Assembly (NCBI GenBank): GCA_003116975.1
Contig: BGKB01000135.1
Span: 124,001 to 188,000 of the forward strand
Length of the DNA: 64,000 bases
Source: Aurantiochytrium sp. KH105
Lineage: Eukaryota; Sar; Bigyra; Thraustochytrida; Thraustochytriidae
Direction of reading: 5' to 3'
This document shows positions 9,777-20,289 of this stretch, one piece after another (positions within the stretch are counted from its first letter, which is position 1; each line of letters opens with the position of its first letter). Position numbers and translations under genes: made by a program. The notes under the pieces are model-generated. The model worked only from the letters and a program-made list of their open reading frames with translations, made no database searches and was not told the DNA's origin.

Positions 9777-10870
9777 TCATGACGCAGACGAGGTCGCAGT
9801 CGTGGCCGCGCGAACGGCATCCCGTGAGACTTCGTGCTTGCCGTTGCAATAAGAGCAGACAACTTCGAGATTCTCCTGTTCGGGCTCAAAGATCTCGTCT
9901 GGGTCGTTGGCCAGACCAGCGATGCTCTGCGCCATTCTCTCAACGGAACAAGGGCAAAAGAACGTGACAGGTCGCAAGGTAAAGAGCTTACCGCGCTCTG
10001 GGTCGTTGCGCTCCTTGACTTCAAAGTCGTCTGGCAAGTCAGGAAGGACGGACCGCATCCAGTCTGCTCCGTTCTCGCCCACAAGGCCGTCGAGTACCTC
10101 CGGGGAAGCAAGATCCTCACGAAAGGATTCAATGAGCTCCTGAGGAGAAGCCTCGTTGTCGCCCACGAGGCCCTGGATGGTAAGTGCAGCACAAAGTTCA
10201 ACGCTTCCGTCGTCTGCAAGTTTGGTCCGCACGAGCGCCAACGTCGGGATCTGCTCCGAGCGAGCAAAGAACCGATCCCAAAGCTCCCCCACGGTGGATG
10301 ACCCTGTATCACTTGCCACAGTTGACAAATATGGCTCGGCTTGGTGATAGAGAACCTTTGAGACAAGGAGGGCGTGTGGCGAAGGCAGACCCTTTGCATC
10401 CTCTGTTGTGTGTGGCGTTTCGTTCAGAGTAGGTGCGAGGAATGGCTCGCGAGGAAAAGCAGCACGGACGACGCCGGATCTAGTCGACTCAACACGGGCC
10501 AGCGAGGTGCCTGCTTGGTCGCGCAAAAGGGTCTCAACACGTTCATCACCCTTTTGAAACCCGTTGAGGGCGATCGTGCCTGCAAGCAGCGGGCCAAAGC
10601 ATTCCTCAGTGGCAAACTTGGCGCGGTCGAGGTGCTCATTTTCTCGAGGCCACTCCCAGCGGCCAAGCGCCTCTTTGAGGAGGTCTGTGCACCGTGTCAA
10701 GCTCACGCGGCATCCTCTGTGTTCCGTGCGCAAGAGAAAGTCTCTGGCTGCACCACGCAAAGCCGTGCAGCGACCGTCGCGTTGTCGCGTTTCGGGGCCT
10801 TGTTAGTCGCAATCTCACTCTCGTGTACAGGGCAACCTGACTTACCTTGGTAGAAACCTGCGCGTCGCAT
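9777..10870 (-). CDS. Redox-regulated chaperone Hsp33, spliced (one intron, 10748-10845)
   Basis: Hsp33 is a holdase that is switched on when oxidation releases zinc from four cysteines. The C-terminal zinc module is intact: FFCPC (Cys273 and Cys275) and VCSYC (Cys306 and Cys309). The Cys275-Cys306 interval of 31 residues equals that of E. coli Hsp33 (234-265). The conserved core includes FARSEQIPT near 170. The long open frame lacks an ATG, so I looked for an upstream exon. The ATG at 10870 begins a 25-base exon that ends CCAAG/GTAAGT. A GACTAAC branch site follows, and the acceptor is TGCAG at 10748. The join preserves frame and gives 331 residues starting MRRAGFYQARDF. Hsp33 is mainly bacterial, with scattered protist and algal copies. 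No clear targeting peptide is visible, so its compartment is unknown. Confidence 0.88.
10748..10845 (-). other. Spliceosomal intron in the Hsp33 gene (98 bp)
   Basis: The donor is AAG/GTAAGT (exon ends at 10846), with a GACTAAC branch-like motif at about 10802-10808 and an acceptor TGCAG ending at 10748. The AAG just after the branch is too close to be used, and TGCAG is the next AG. It is a phase 1 intron, and splicing supplies the only available ATG. Confidence 0.8.
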
Positions 10871-11710
10871 CGTGCGCGACCTTGCCTGCGATTTCTATTT
10901 ACGGGCCTCGAAGATCTCGCAAGCCCCTCGAAGAAAGGCCTTGTCCGCGCGCTCGCGTGGCAGCCCTTCTTTTCTTGTCTTTTTCTCGTTTTGTCCTTCT
11001 TCTTTCTTCCAGAGTTGCGACAACTCGAAAAAAAAAATGAAAAAAGCAAATGCCTGGGTTATCTGAGATCATTCATTCTGGTCAGTCATCACATAAGCCA
11101 GGACGTCTGGGAGGCGTTCCTGGCTCAACAGATGAGGCACGCGGCAACTTTTAAAAAAAGTTCTACGTGCATGTGAACGAGGAGTTGGGGAATGATTGAA
11201 TGGCAAAAGGAGCATTGCCTTACGGCATGGCCCTGTAAATAATTGGTTGTGACCGAAAAATGGCTCTGCTCGGACCTTCTTCCAGCCTTAATTGAAAGCA
11301 TGGAAAGAGTAAAAGAAAAAACAAACACAGACGATAAGGCCCGCCATTTAGGGATAGCGACCAATTTCCAAGGAGAAAAACGCGTGAAAGACGTCAATCA
11401 ATCACTCAGTCAATCAATCAAGGACAGATGGATCGAGTCCCCCTACTGCACAATGGACCTTACGCGCGTCTACTTACGCACCGAAATCTAAGCAGCACTT
11501 TAAGGCGTGTGCCTGGAACTCGTATCGGTGGCGGCGGCGCAGACCTCGGTCCGAGGACAACTTGCGCGCGCCGCGAGCATAGGCCCTGGCCAAAGAGCGC
11601 AGCAGTAGAGCTCCTGCCGCGAGCGCGACGAGCTTGCGCTGGAGGGAAGCGCGCGCGTTCTCGTTATTTCTGCGGTGCTGCGGTTGAGGAGTCACAGACA
11701 AAGCGACATC
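10871..11710. promoter_or_regulatory. Divergent promoter region, Hsp33 and RBM34/Nop12
   Basis: There are 840 bp between divergent genes. The middle is AT-richer, with A-runs near 11030, 11150 and 11310 and CAATCA/CAGTCA repeats near 11396-11420. No gene with a recognisable domain was seen. Confidence 0.45.
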
Positions 11711-12100
11711 ATGGCGGACCTCGGCGACTACAAGCCGGGCGACCTAAGCAAGCTGCTTGGCGTGGCGTGGAAGGCGCCGGCGAAGCAGGACAATACGCCT
11801 GCAAAGAAGACGACACCGAAGAAATCGGAAAAGGTCGCCAAAAAGGAGAAGACTCCCGTGAAGACGAGGAAACGAAGTCTCGAGGACGCCCAAAAGGTGG
11901 AGAAAGTCCCCTCTGGCAAAAAGGCGAAGAAGGCTGCCGAGGCCGCCAAGACACCATCGAAGAAGCATCAAAAGCAGCAGCCGAAAAAGGCCAAGGTCGA
12001 AAGTGAGAGCGACGCTGATGAGAGCGACGATGAAGACGTGACCATGAAGCACGAAAACGCGGCCGAGGCAAGCGAGAGCAACAAGAAAAACAACAACGAG

Positions 12101-12137
<37 letters not shown>

Positions 12138-13189
12138 GTGAAAGCGAGAGCGAGTCCGAAGGTGAAAGTGAAGATCAGGAAGCGAAAGAAGAGCCAAAGA
12201 CGACCAAAGCAACTCCTCCGTCTTCCAAAGAACCCAAGCAGGAAAAGAATGCCAAGGATGCCAAAGATGCCGACAAGAACGACCCCGAGGTGGCCGCGCG
12301 CACGATTTTCGTGGGCAACGTGCCTCTGTTGACCAAGAATGGCAAGGTTGCAGAAGCCGCAGAGGGAGACGACCAGCCCAAGGAAGCAGAGGTCAACCTG
12401 AAACGCACACAGGCAGAGGTGCGCAAAACCTTTACTGCCTTTGGCGCAATTGCCTCCGTGCGCCTGCGGTCCGTCCCCATTGAGCCAAGCGCGGTCCCCA
12501 AAAAATCGAGCTACAAAACCATGATGAAGGTTTCGACGCACAAGAACAAGGTGGATGCAGCCGCAGGGACGTGCAACGCCTATGTCGTTTTTCGCGAGGA
12601 GTCGAGCGCCGAAAAAGCCGTGAACGAGGCGCACGATGCCGAGTTCTTCGGACGACACTTGCGCGTTGACCGCGTCGGTGCTGCTGCAGGTAGCAAGACT
12701 GAGTTTGAACCCCGAAAGAGTGTCTTTCTTGGTAATGTGGCGACGCGTGCGACAGATGAAGACGTGCGCACCTTTTTCACTGACAAGGAAGACATTAAGG
12801 TTGCCAACATTCGCGTCGTTCGCGACCGCAAGACGCAGCTTGGCAAAGGTATCGCCTTCGTGCTTTTCACCGAATCGAGCATGGTCAACAAGGCGCTCGC
12901 GCTGAACGGCAGCGATCTCCTCGGGCGCGCTCTTCGGATCACCCGCGTTGGCAAGTCTGGTCCAAGAGATGCGAATGGGCCAAAGAATGGCCGCGGCGGC
13001 TTTTCTCGTGGTGGAAGCGGAAACAGGCACAACAACAGCTCGGGTGAGACCCCCACTCTGGCTTTCCAGGGTGCTCGCGCAACCTTCACGGGTGCTGTTG
13101 CAGCGCGACGCAGACTTCGAAACAAGGTCAACAAGAACCGCACCGATGCACAGAAGAAGCGAGCCAAAAAGAAGCAGCTCTCGCGCTAA
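11711..13189 (+). CDS. RBM34/Nop12-family nucleolar RNA-binding protein
   Basis: Nop12/RBM34 proteins act in the nucleolus on pre-60S ribosome assembly. The 492-residue protein begins MADLGDYKPGDL. A Lys/Ala-rich basic stretch follows (35-95), then acidic Asp and Ser-Glu runs (about 98-160, coded by a GAC repeat). Two RRMs come next: RRM1 at about 196-322 (RNP2 TIFVGNVPL, RNP1-like NAYVVF), with a long insertion between its first strand and helix, and RRM2 at about 337-415 (SVFLGNV, KGIAFVLF). The tail is Gly/Arg-rich and ends in a strongly basic KKRAKKKQLSR. The insertion in RRM1 and the spacing of the two RRMs match RBM34/Nop12. The twelve codons upstream of the ATG are not needed. It is convergent with TCF25, another ribosome-linked gene. 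Confidence 0.9.
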
Positions 13190-13348
13190 TAATTTTGCCA
13201 AATGTTTTCTTTCTTTTTCTCCTTCTTCTTTCTTCTTCTTTCTTCTTCTTTCTTCTTCTTTCTTCTGAAGTTGTTCCCCCCTTTCTTCATCTTCACGATT
13301 GCAAATGTCAAAGAGGGCAAAAATTGCTGCCGAATGAACAGCTCGAGA

Positions 13349-15322
13349 TTAGTCCACATCAAGATTTTCAGAGTCGGTGCCCTCTGCATTTCGCCCTGGA
13401 ATGAACATGGCAAGCATGCGCTGCCACAAGCTTTCGCCATCGTCGGCACCTTGCGCAGGAGGATCTCCTGCCATGGCAATTTCGCCGTTCTCACCTTCAA
13501 CGAAACCAAAACCCGGGGCAGCGTCGGCAAAATCCCCTACGTCGGCTGCGTCTGCACCGTCGGCACCTGCCATCTCTTGGCCATCATCCACAACATTGAC
13601 GACACCGACTTCATCAGCAAATTCCCCAAAACGAACTTGCGCATACCGTTCGCGCACCATCGCATCAGATGCCAAGGCATCAGGATCGTCAGCTGCGCCA
13701 AAGTCGGCCGAAGTTGCCTGAAATGCAAACCAAGTCGCCGCAGAAGCCTGATTCCCGTTGCCAATCGGAGACTTGAACACGTCGACGCCCATACGCGCGA
13801 TAAAAGCATAAAGCTTTTCCTCAGCCTGCGACGAACCACTCGCGCGATGAGCCGCTGTGCACTTTTCCAGCGCAGAATGCACCATGGGGTCTGTCCCAAT
13901 GCTATTGTTAGGATCTGCAGCGCGAAGGGTCCCAATGATCTCCACGAGTGCACCTGGGAATCGACCCAAAGCTTCCACAGCGGCCTTGCGAGCCTTGGCC
14001 TCCTGCCCAAGGCGGAACAGTGCAAGTGCACGCGAGAACCAGATTCCAGGCAATGCGCGCGCTGTCGAGCACTCGTCAAAAAAAGAAATGACAAAGTCGA
14101 GCTGGTTTGCACGAACAGCCAAAAGATCAACCGCAAGCAGCGCAAAGCGACGGTCCGCCTTGGGATCGAGATTGTACATGGTCTTGGCCAAGGAAAATGC
14201 ACTCATGTGACATCCGCGGCGCGACGAAAGCAACATGGACTTGAAGAGCGCACGCTCAAAGGTGGCGTTCAGGTTTGCGCTTGCCGCATCAAAATTGTCA
14301 CCGCCCCCGCGTAACCTGCAGCGTCCCTCTTGCAAAAGCTCGGGAAACCGCGGATGGAGCCACGATTCCAGCGTATACAATGCACATCGCAACATCATCT
14401 CTGCAGTCTCGAGCTGCGAGGTTTGCAGATAGACTTCGTACATTTGCAAGAGCGCAGGCACATGCCAAGGATGGTGCTGAAGGAAGACGACGATGCGATT
14501 AGCGTCCATGCTAGCTTGGCACACTTCGAATTCTTGATGCGCGGCACGGTACGAGGACGACACCTCAAAGGAGAATACCGACGACCCATCAGGGTCCTCG
14601 TCAATGCGAATCATGTGCGCACCTCCATGTCCGGAGGCGTACGTGGGCACCATAAAGGTCTCATCCGGGTTCATGTTGCAAAAGATGGCGCGATGAGGCT
14701 TTTTCATGCGAGCAGCTGCACCGCCGCGTCCCACGCCGGCACCTGCGCCAACACTGGGCTCAGGTCCCGCGGCAGCTCCAAATTTGCCCAGCTTTTGACG
14801 CATTTCGTAGTCTGGATTCAGCTCGCGCACGTTTCGCACGGCGAGGAGCGCAGCAAGTTTGTTTGTCATGCCTCCGGAAGCCTTTGTCTTTGCAGCTTGC
14901 GCAGCCGCCTCGGCCTTGGCCTGCGCAATGGCCGCCTCGAGCGCATCATCTTCATCTTCTCCTTTCTTCTTGTCGTCCTTGGTCTTCTTCCCCTTTTTCT
15001 TCGAGTTTGTTGTCGAAGGCGGCGGCGGCGGTGGTGATGACGGTGACGGTGACGGTGGCGTGGTCTTCTTTGGCTCTGCCTCTGCGTCTTTCTCTGCGTC
15101 GGAGTCCGAGTCCGAGTCCGAGTCAGAGTCAGAGTCAGAGTCAGAGGCCAGGAAAGCAAAGCCACTGCTCTTCACAGCACCGCTGTCACTCTCCTCTTCC
15201 TCATCGTCGTCGTCCTCGTCCTCATCTTCTTCGTCGAAATCGCCATCGTTCTTGGCGGCCTCCGCCTCTCGCGCGCGCTGGCGCTCTAGCTCGAGCAGAC
15301 GCTTGCGCTGACGGGCAGACAT
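13349..15322 (-). CDS. TCF25: TCF25/Rqc1-family protein (ribosome quality control)
   Basis: TCF25 (NULP1; Rqc1 in yeast) is part of the ribosome quality control complex with the ligase Listerin/Ltn1 and NEMF/Rqc2. It helps ubiquitylate nascent chains on stalled 60S subunits. The 657-residue protein starts MSARQRKRLLELERQR with a basic helix, then acidic and Ser-Asp repeats (about 28-85), a Pro/Lys stretch and an Ala-rich helix. The family core begins near RNVRELNPDYEM (about 165) and continues through FLQHHPWHVPALLQ, LETAEMMLRCALY, GCHMSAFSLAK and LDPKADRRFALL, which are alpha-helical repeats. The acidic C-terminus is typical. It is a single exon with an ATG start. Its stop codon lies 159 bp from that of RBM34/Nop12. 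Confidence 0.9.
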   Translation of the reverse strand: MSARQRKRLLELERQRAREAEAAKNDGDFDEEDEDEDDDDEEEESDSGAVKSSGFAFLASDSDSDSDSDSDSDSDAEKDAEAEPKKTTPPSPSPSSPPPPPPSTTNSKKKGKKTKDDKKKGEDEDDALEAAIAQAKAEAAAQAAKTKASGGMTNKLAALLAVRNVRELNPDYEMRQKLGKFGAAAGPEPSVGAGAGVGRGGAAARMKKPHRAIFCNMNPDETFMVPTYASGHGGAHMIRIDEDPDGSSVFSFEVSSSYRAAHQEFEVCQASMDANRIVVFLQHHPWHVPALLQMYEVYLQTSQLETAEMMLRCALYTLESWLHPRFPELLQEGRCRLRGGGDNFDAASANLNATFERALFKSMLLSSRRGCHMSAFSLAKTMYNLDPKADRRFALLAVDLLAVRANQLDFVISFFDECSTARALPGIWFSRALALFRLGQEAKARKAAVEALGRFPGALVEIIGTLRAADPNNSIGTDPMVHSALEKCTAAHRASGSSQAEEKLYAFIARMGVDVFKSPIGNGNQASAATWFAFQATSADFGAADDPDALASDAMVRERYAQVRFGEFADEVGVVNVVDDGQEMAGADGADAADVGDFADAAPGFGFVEGENGEIAMAGDPPAQGADDGESLWQRMLAMFIPGRNAEGTDSENLDVD

Positions 15323-16734
15323 CTTTCTTGCGCTCTCAGGCGTGCTCTCTCTCGTGAGCTCTCACTCTGCGTACGTTCGCGTGGCGCGCCTCCGGCAAGT
15401 TTGTGGTTTGGGCGTCCGAACGCTAATAGCATTCTCGCAGAAATTGATGAGGATGACGAGGATGATCATGATAGTAACGAGAAGAGAAAAACCTGGCACA
15501 AAGATTAAGGCCATACCTCGCGGGGCTAAAGACGCCGCGCGACCTGAGATGCGTTTTTGATTCACGAATTGATTTATTGCTCATATTCGTAGCCGACGGA
15601 GCCGGTCTTGACGCAGGACGAGTTGTAAATGAGGTAGACTTGGGGGTTTGGCCAATGAATTGGAGCTTCCGGCCATACTAGGCCTAGACTATCTGCTGCC
15701 GACTGCAGCTCTTCGTGAACCACCGTGCCCACTTGACCAAACTTTCACTCGATTGATCTTCACCAGAAATGGATTTTTTAGCAGCAAAATTCTCAATGCT
15801 AGCGTACATGGGCACGTTGCGAGCGACAAGATGATCTCGATCGTCTTTGGGATTTTCATTTGCTCCGCTCAAGATTTTCGACAAAAATCGTGTTGTAGTA
15901 TCTTATACACAAGTGTTTTGTTTATTGAGGGAAGTGTCGGATCCCGTGTCGCGTGCAAGAGGCAGACGGCGTGAAAGCATTGCACTTCGCCGCAGGCTCT
16001 TTTTGAAGTTCTCTAACAAATGAAGCCCAAAGCATCGTCCGAGATTTCTAATTCGCGCAGGCCGCCTGTTCTGCTGAAAGTTCTGGAAAGAAAATGTTGC
16101 CATGATGAGAGCAATTTTCTGGCTTGCGACCAGGAGAAAGATCACGAAGATGGTCTCAAGAGACTTCCATTCTGGCTGGCGGCCCGCGCATTGGGCTTTC
16201 CCATACCTTGAGCACGAGAGGACGTTCCTGAAGGTCTTTGCGAGCAACAATCAATCCGATCGATAGTACAAACGTCCTTTCTGGGCGCAGACGCCATCCC
16301 GCCGAACGACCGAGCAAACGGACGAGCGAATGAGAACTAAACCCGGCAAGTTCACGCGCTCTGGTCGAGGCCCTCTGCAGGCGCAGGCAAGGCTCGCATC
16401 ACAGCACAAGCTTGCGCCGAAGCCACCCCGATGTCTTCTAGCGCAGCGGCGCCGCCTTCCTTCGAAGGAGGTCAGGTCTCGCCGTTCTCGTCGTCCCCAA
16501 CAGGAACCGGCCGGAACGCAGCGCGCGCTGAGTCAGCTGCGCCTGGCATGGGTCCTCCAGATCCTATTCCAGCTTCTGCGAAGCCCCATCACGTTGTTAC
16601 GCACGCACGCCCTTCTTTCTTTCTTTCTTTCTTGCAGGCGACTTGCAGGCGACTATAACCAACTGCGAAACGCCGCGCAGGCCCGGCCAGGACCCGCGCG
16701 CAGAGAGCCTCTCGCCGCAGCGCGCGCGCGGGAA

Positions 16735-16760
16735 GGCGAGGCGAGGCGGGGCGGGGCGAG
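16735..16760. repeat. GGCGA/GGCGG pentamer tract 2
   Basis: Consecutive GGCGA and GGCGG units in the leader of the ABHD16-like gene, about 60 bp before a CTCTG run. Confidence 0.8.
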
Positions 16761-16818
16761 CAGAGGAGGCGCGCGGCCTGCTAGCCGAGCCGGCCGCTTG
16801 CCATGGCGTGAGCGAGCG

Positions 16819-16860
16819 CGGCTGCTCTGCTCTGCTCTGCTCTGCTCTGCTCTGCTCTGA
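16819..16860. repeat. CTCTG pentanucleotide run
   Basis: About seven perfect CTCTG units, followed by GATCC-type repeats. Confidence 0.95.
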
Positions 16861-17181
16861 TTCGAACTGATCCGATCCGATCCACTCCGATCCGATCCGG
16901 CTACGTCGCCCGCCGCCTGTGCAGCGCAGCGCAGCGCCCGGGGAGGGCGCGCGGGCGGAGGCGCCGGCGCGCGAGGCAGCGGCGGTGTCCACCGTGGCTC
17001 GCTCGCGTCCGCGCCTTCGTGCATCCTTCAATTCCATCCCTCCCTCCATCCGCCGCGAGCCATCGCCAAACTTGAAACCTCGCGACCACCGTGGTCTCGC
17101 CGCCCGCGCGCGCCCTCTCCCTCCTCCCGCCCGCGCGGTCTGCGCCGCGGCGCTGGGCAGGCAGGCAGCTCGCGCGCGGCC

Positions 17182-20100
17182 ATGGCGCTCGCCGCCGCCG
17201 CCGAGGAGCAGACGGCGGCCGCGGCGGTCTCCGCGGAGCCGGCGAAGAAGGCGGCGGCCGGCGGCGGCGGCGCGGGCGGCGAGGGCTGCGGCGCGTCCGC
17301 GCTGCCCTGCTGCGGCGGCGCGTGCCTCGCGGACCGCCTCTGGCCGTGGCCGCTGCAGGCGGTGGCCGGGAACCCGCGCAGGGTGGCGCTCGTGTACGTG
17401 GGCCTGAACGCCGTCTTCGTCGGGATCGGCGAGGTCGTGGTGCTGCTCGTCTGGCTGCTCACGCTACCGGGGTTTGTGGTCCTCTTGCTCGTGGGGATCT
17501 TTGCTCTCGTCTACAATGTCGCGCGTCTCATCGTGTACCCGGGCATGATCCCGAACGTACAGCGCGGATTGGAGCGCGAGCTCGCGCGCGAAGTGCGACG
17601 CAATGTCCTGCAGAATCTCGAACCGCACGTGAACTTGCTCAAGCTTCTCGTGTACGTGCATCAGAGTCTTCACCTGGGGGGGCAGGGACTCTCTGTCATC
17701 TGGCTCAAGGAGCGTCTCACAGAACTGAGCCGTCAGCGCATGCAGGCGTCCATGTCCACTGTCGAGCCAACGCTCGCAACCCTGCGAAGTTTGCAAAACG
17801 ACAAAAAGGACCACAAGCTCTTGCACGGCGGCGAGGATGTCCTCGAGGCGCTCTCGCAGGTTAGTGATCTCGACGCTCTTCTGGAAGAGCTCGTTGTCTC
17901 TCCGGCGCTCCATGCCCTGCAGACGCATGGAATTGGCGCATTCGCAGCCGCCATCGCGCCCAGTGTCGAGACGCTCGGCCACAACATGCATCTCGTTCCT
18001 GCAGTGGACTCAGCAGTGGACCTGCCCGCGATTCAACCCTCGCACAGACCAGAGGCCGAGCTTCGGGACGCACCTTGGCTCGTCTTAGCCGATCTGGCCG
18101 CTGCTATCAAAACCTGTGCAGAACGAACTGTATTTTTTGAAGAAATCAAAGAGGCTCCGCTCAAGGTCTTGCCCAATCAGGTTTCTCCCGGCGACATTGA
18201 GCTCGGTATCCGTGTGCGCAAGGATAGTGATGCAACAAGCTCAGATTCCGATCGGACTCGCGACGCTTGCGAGAGCGATTCCGAGTTCGATGTGGGCTCG
18301 CCAGCATCCTCACATGCCGGCGGTGTCGTCGACGGAATCAAGTCTTCCTCGGAAACGGGTGGCGGCGACAGCGAGCAAGAAGGTGACGATGGACCTGCAG
18401 GTGCTGCGCTTGCTGCTGTTGCCGCTGCAGCGCGTGCAGCAGGGACGTCTGCCGAGGCCGCAACCGCTGCCGCCAAGGCGAAGGAAAATCAAAAGACTGC
18501 GGATGGCATTCGAGCCGATGGTAAAAAGCACCAAGCATCAGCAGCAGCAGCAGCAAATGTCGAGGGCGGCGATGTTGAAAGTATTGACGAGGAGGAGGAG
18601 GAGGAAGAGGAGGCTCAAGCGGTCGTCAAATCTGCCGCCGAAGGCGGAACGCTCGCGTTATCGGGCGGAAAGTTAGGTATGCTTCTGGAGGAATTCCGCT
18701 CCGCACGCAGACCCATGCTCGCGATCGCCAACCTTGAATTCATGCGATTTGGACTACAGACCAGGTTCAAGGGCGAGCAAGCCTGGGTGTCCAGCTACCA
18801 AGGCGTGCACATCGACACCATGTTTCTTCCTGCCAAACATGCCAAATTCGCTGCAGACCAACGGACCATTATCGTGTGCAACCCCAACTGCGGATATTAC
18901 GAGTTTGCCGCCATGCAGAATCAGTGGGCTCATTTCTACACTGATCTTGGCTTCAATGTTCTTCTTTTCAACTATCGTGGCTATGGCCGTAGTGAGGGGT
19001 GGCCGCGACCCTACGCGCTGCAACGGGATGGGGAGGTTCTTGTAGAGTATCTCACGCGTAGAAAGGGAGTCAAACGGGGCTGGATCGGCGTTCATGCCGA
19101 GTCCATTGGTGGTGTTGTGGCCTGTCATCTCGCCCGGCATGCGACGCGTCTCGGCATCTCCTTTATGGTTGCAGACCGCACACTTTGCGACCTTCCGAGT
19201 GTTGCCGCCAATATGATTGGTAACTGGGCAGCCATCGCCATTCAAGGGATCGGATGGTATGCAGACAACGCCAGTGGATTCTTGGCGGCGCCAAACTCCT
19301 TGTACCGCGTCTGCACCTGCGATCCCAACGACGAAATTATTGCAAATAATGCCTCGCTAAAGAGTGGCGTTGCGCGAAGAATCGTCGCTGCTGCATGTTA
19401 CCCCATGCCCACCGCTGCAAACGAGGAACAACGCATCGCAATTGTCGCAAGTACCCTTCTAGGTGCGCCGCGTGACCGTGAGAGTTTTGATTTTCTGTGG
19501 CTTCGTGACCCTGCATTTTCCAGCGCATTTGCGCTTGCGACGGTGCAGATGTTAGAGGCCCAACGCGAATTGTCCTTGCTGCCTCCGCTCACGAGCAATC
19601 GTGCTCTCGCTTCTTTACTCCACGCGGCAGTTCATGTGCTCTGGTACACAGATGGCTACTGCGGTGAAAGTTTGGGGAGCCCACTTTCCCGTTTTTATCA
19701 AGAGTGGCGCAATTTTCAGCGACCTGCACAGGCCACTCCAGAGCACGTTCAAAACCTCATCAAAAAGGCATCTATAAAATGGGTCGTCCCGCTACAGGAT
19801 TGGCTAGCTAATCTCTTTGTTTGGGGCCAGGATGCCCCGCCTGTCAAGGATCTTGTCAACCCCAAAGATATCGCTCAGGCCCGGCGCGCTATCTACTCCA
19901 TCAAGGGCCGCCGTGTCGTCTGCGGCGCACTGCACCCAGTACCCTTTGCAACTACGGTGGAAATCTATCAGAGTCTCAAGGATGATGCATTACTTCAGGG
20001 TGCTGCCCTTGACACAGACATTGCCGCAGCTATCAATGCAATCAGCACGGCTTTGTCCAAGATCCAAGACATGCGCTCCAAGGTCATGGCTCATCGAGGT

Positions 20101-20289
20101 GGTGACCCGGTTGCGCAGACGCCAGCTCATATCGCTGACGACGCCACTGAAATTGGAATCGAGCCTGTGCGTCCGGCCATGTTTTTGCTTCCTCTTAATT
20201 GCGGTCACAATGGCCGAATAGGTCCACCTGGACTCCGCCAGATGCGAAATCATCTTCTTCGCGCAGGGTGGCTTCCTGCAACCTCTTGA
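17182..20289 (+). CDS. Membrane-anchored alpha/beta hydrolase, ABHD16-like, with a large insertion
   Basis: This is a 1035-residue serine hydrolase, probably a lipid hydrolase on an intracellular membrane. The N-terminus is Ala/Gly-rich with Cys pairs (about 36-48), then two hydrophobic helices (about 66-115). A helical region and an acidic, Ala-rich low-complexity region (about 350-490) follow. The hydrolase domain starts near 558: IIVCNPNCGYYE, NYRGYGRSEG, then the nucleophile elbow HAESIGG with Ser641. The likely acid is Asp717 in PNDEII and the likely base is His1009 in CGHNG. An Ala instead of Gly two residues before the serine, together with the SIGG and DEII motifs, resembles ABHD16A (AWSIGG, KDEII), a phosphatidylserine lipase. 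The Ser-Asp spacing of 76 also fits that family. The Asp-His gap of 292 residues is far longer than usual. Substrate is not known. It has an ATG start in good context. Confidence 0.75.
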   Translation: MALAAAAEEQTAAAAVSAEPAKKAAAGGGGAGGEGCGASALPCCGGACLADRLWPWPLQAVAGNPRRVALVYVGLNAVFVGIGEVVVLLVWLLTLPGFVVLLLVGIFALVYNVARLIVYPGMIPNVQRGLERELAREVRRNVLQNLEPHVNLLKLLVYVHQSLHLGGQGLSVIWLKERLTELSRQRMQASMSTVEPTLATLRSLQNDKKDHKLLHGGEDVLEALSQVSDLDALLEELVVSPALHALQTHGIGAFAAAIAPSVETLGHNMHLVPAVDSAVDLPAIQPSHRPEAELRDAPWLVLADLAAAIKTCAERTVFFEEIKEAPLKVLPNQVSPGDIELGIRVRKDSDATSSDSDRTRDACESDSEFDVGSPASSHAGGVVDGIKSSSETGGGDSEQEGDDGPAGAALAAVAAAARAAGTSAEAATAAAKAKENQKTADGIRADGKKHQASAAAAANVEGGDVESIDEEEEEEEEAQAVVKSAAEGGTLALSGGKLGMLLEEFRSARRPMLAIANLEFMRFGLQTRFKGEQAWVSSYQGVHIDTMFLPAKHAKFAADQRTIIVCNPNCGYYEFAAMQNQWAHFYTDLGFNVLLFNYRGYGRSEGWPRPYALQRDGEVLVEYLTRRKGVKRGWIGVHAESIGGVVACHLARHATRLGISFMVADRTLCDLPSVAANMIGNWAAIAIQGIGWYADNASGFLAAPNSLYRVCTCDPNDEIIANNASLKSGVARRIVAAACYPMPTAANEEQRIAIVASTLLGAPRDRESFDFLWLRDPAFSSAFALATVQMLEAQRELSLLPPLTSNRALASLLHAAVHVLWYTDGYCGESLGSPLSRFYQEWRNFQRPAQATPEHVQNLIKKASIKWVVPLQDWLANLFVWGQDAPPVKDLVNPKDIAQARRAIYSIKGRRVVCGALHPVPFATTVEIYQSLKDDALLQGAALDTDIAAAINAISTALSKIQDMRSKVMAHRGGDPVAQTPAHIADDATEIGIEPVRPAMFLLPLNCGHNGRIGPPGLRQMRNHLLRAGWLPATS

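Larger units (their letters stand above)
15323..17181. other. 1.9 kb divergent intergenic region (TCF25 and the ABHD16-like gene)
   Basis: No gene is supported. Bases from about 15560 to 16250 are AT-richer than the surroundings and hold only short frames (up to 108 codons) without recognisable features. From 16300 onward the sequence is GC-rich and repetitive: a TTTC run (about 16616-16635), a GGCGA/GGCGG tract (16735-16760), a CTCTG run (16819-16860) and GATCC repeats (about 16870-16900). The 3' half is probably the promoter and leader of the ABHD16-like gene. The AT-richer island could be non-coding RNA or decayed sequence. Confidence 0.5.

Noticed and set aside
11428-12006. 192-codon frame overlapping the RBM34/Nop12 start
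   Set aside because: Shadow frame of the basic N-terminus; no domain, and the overlapping frame has clear RRMs.
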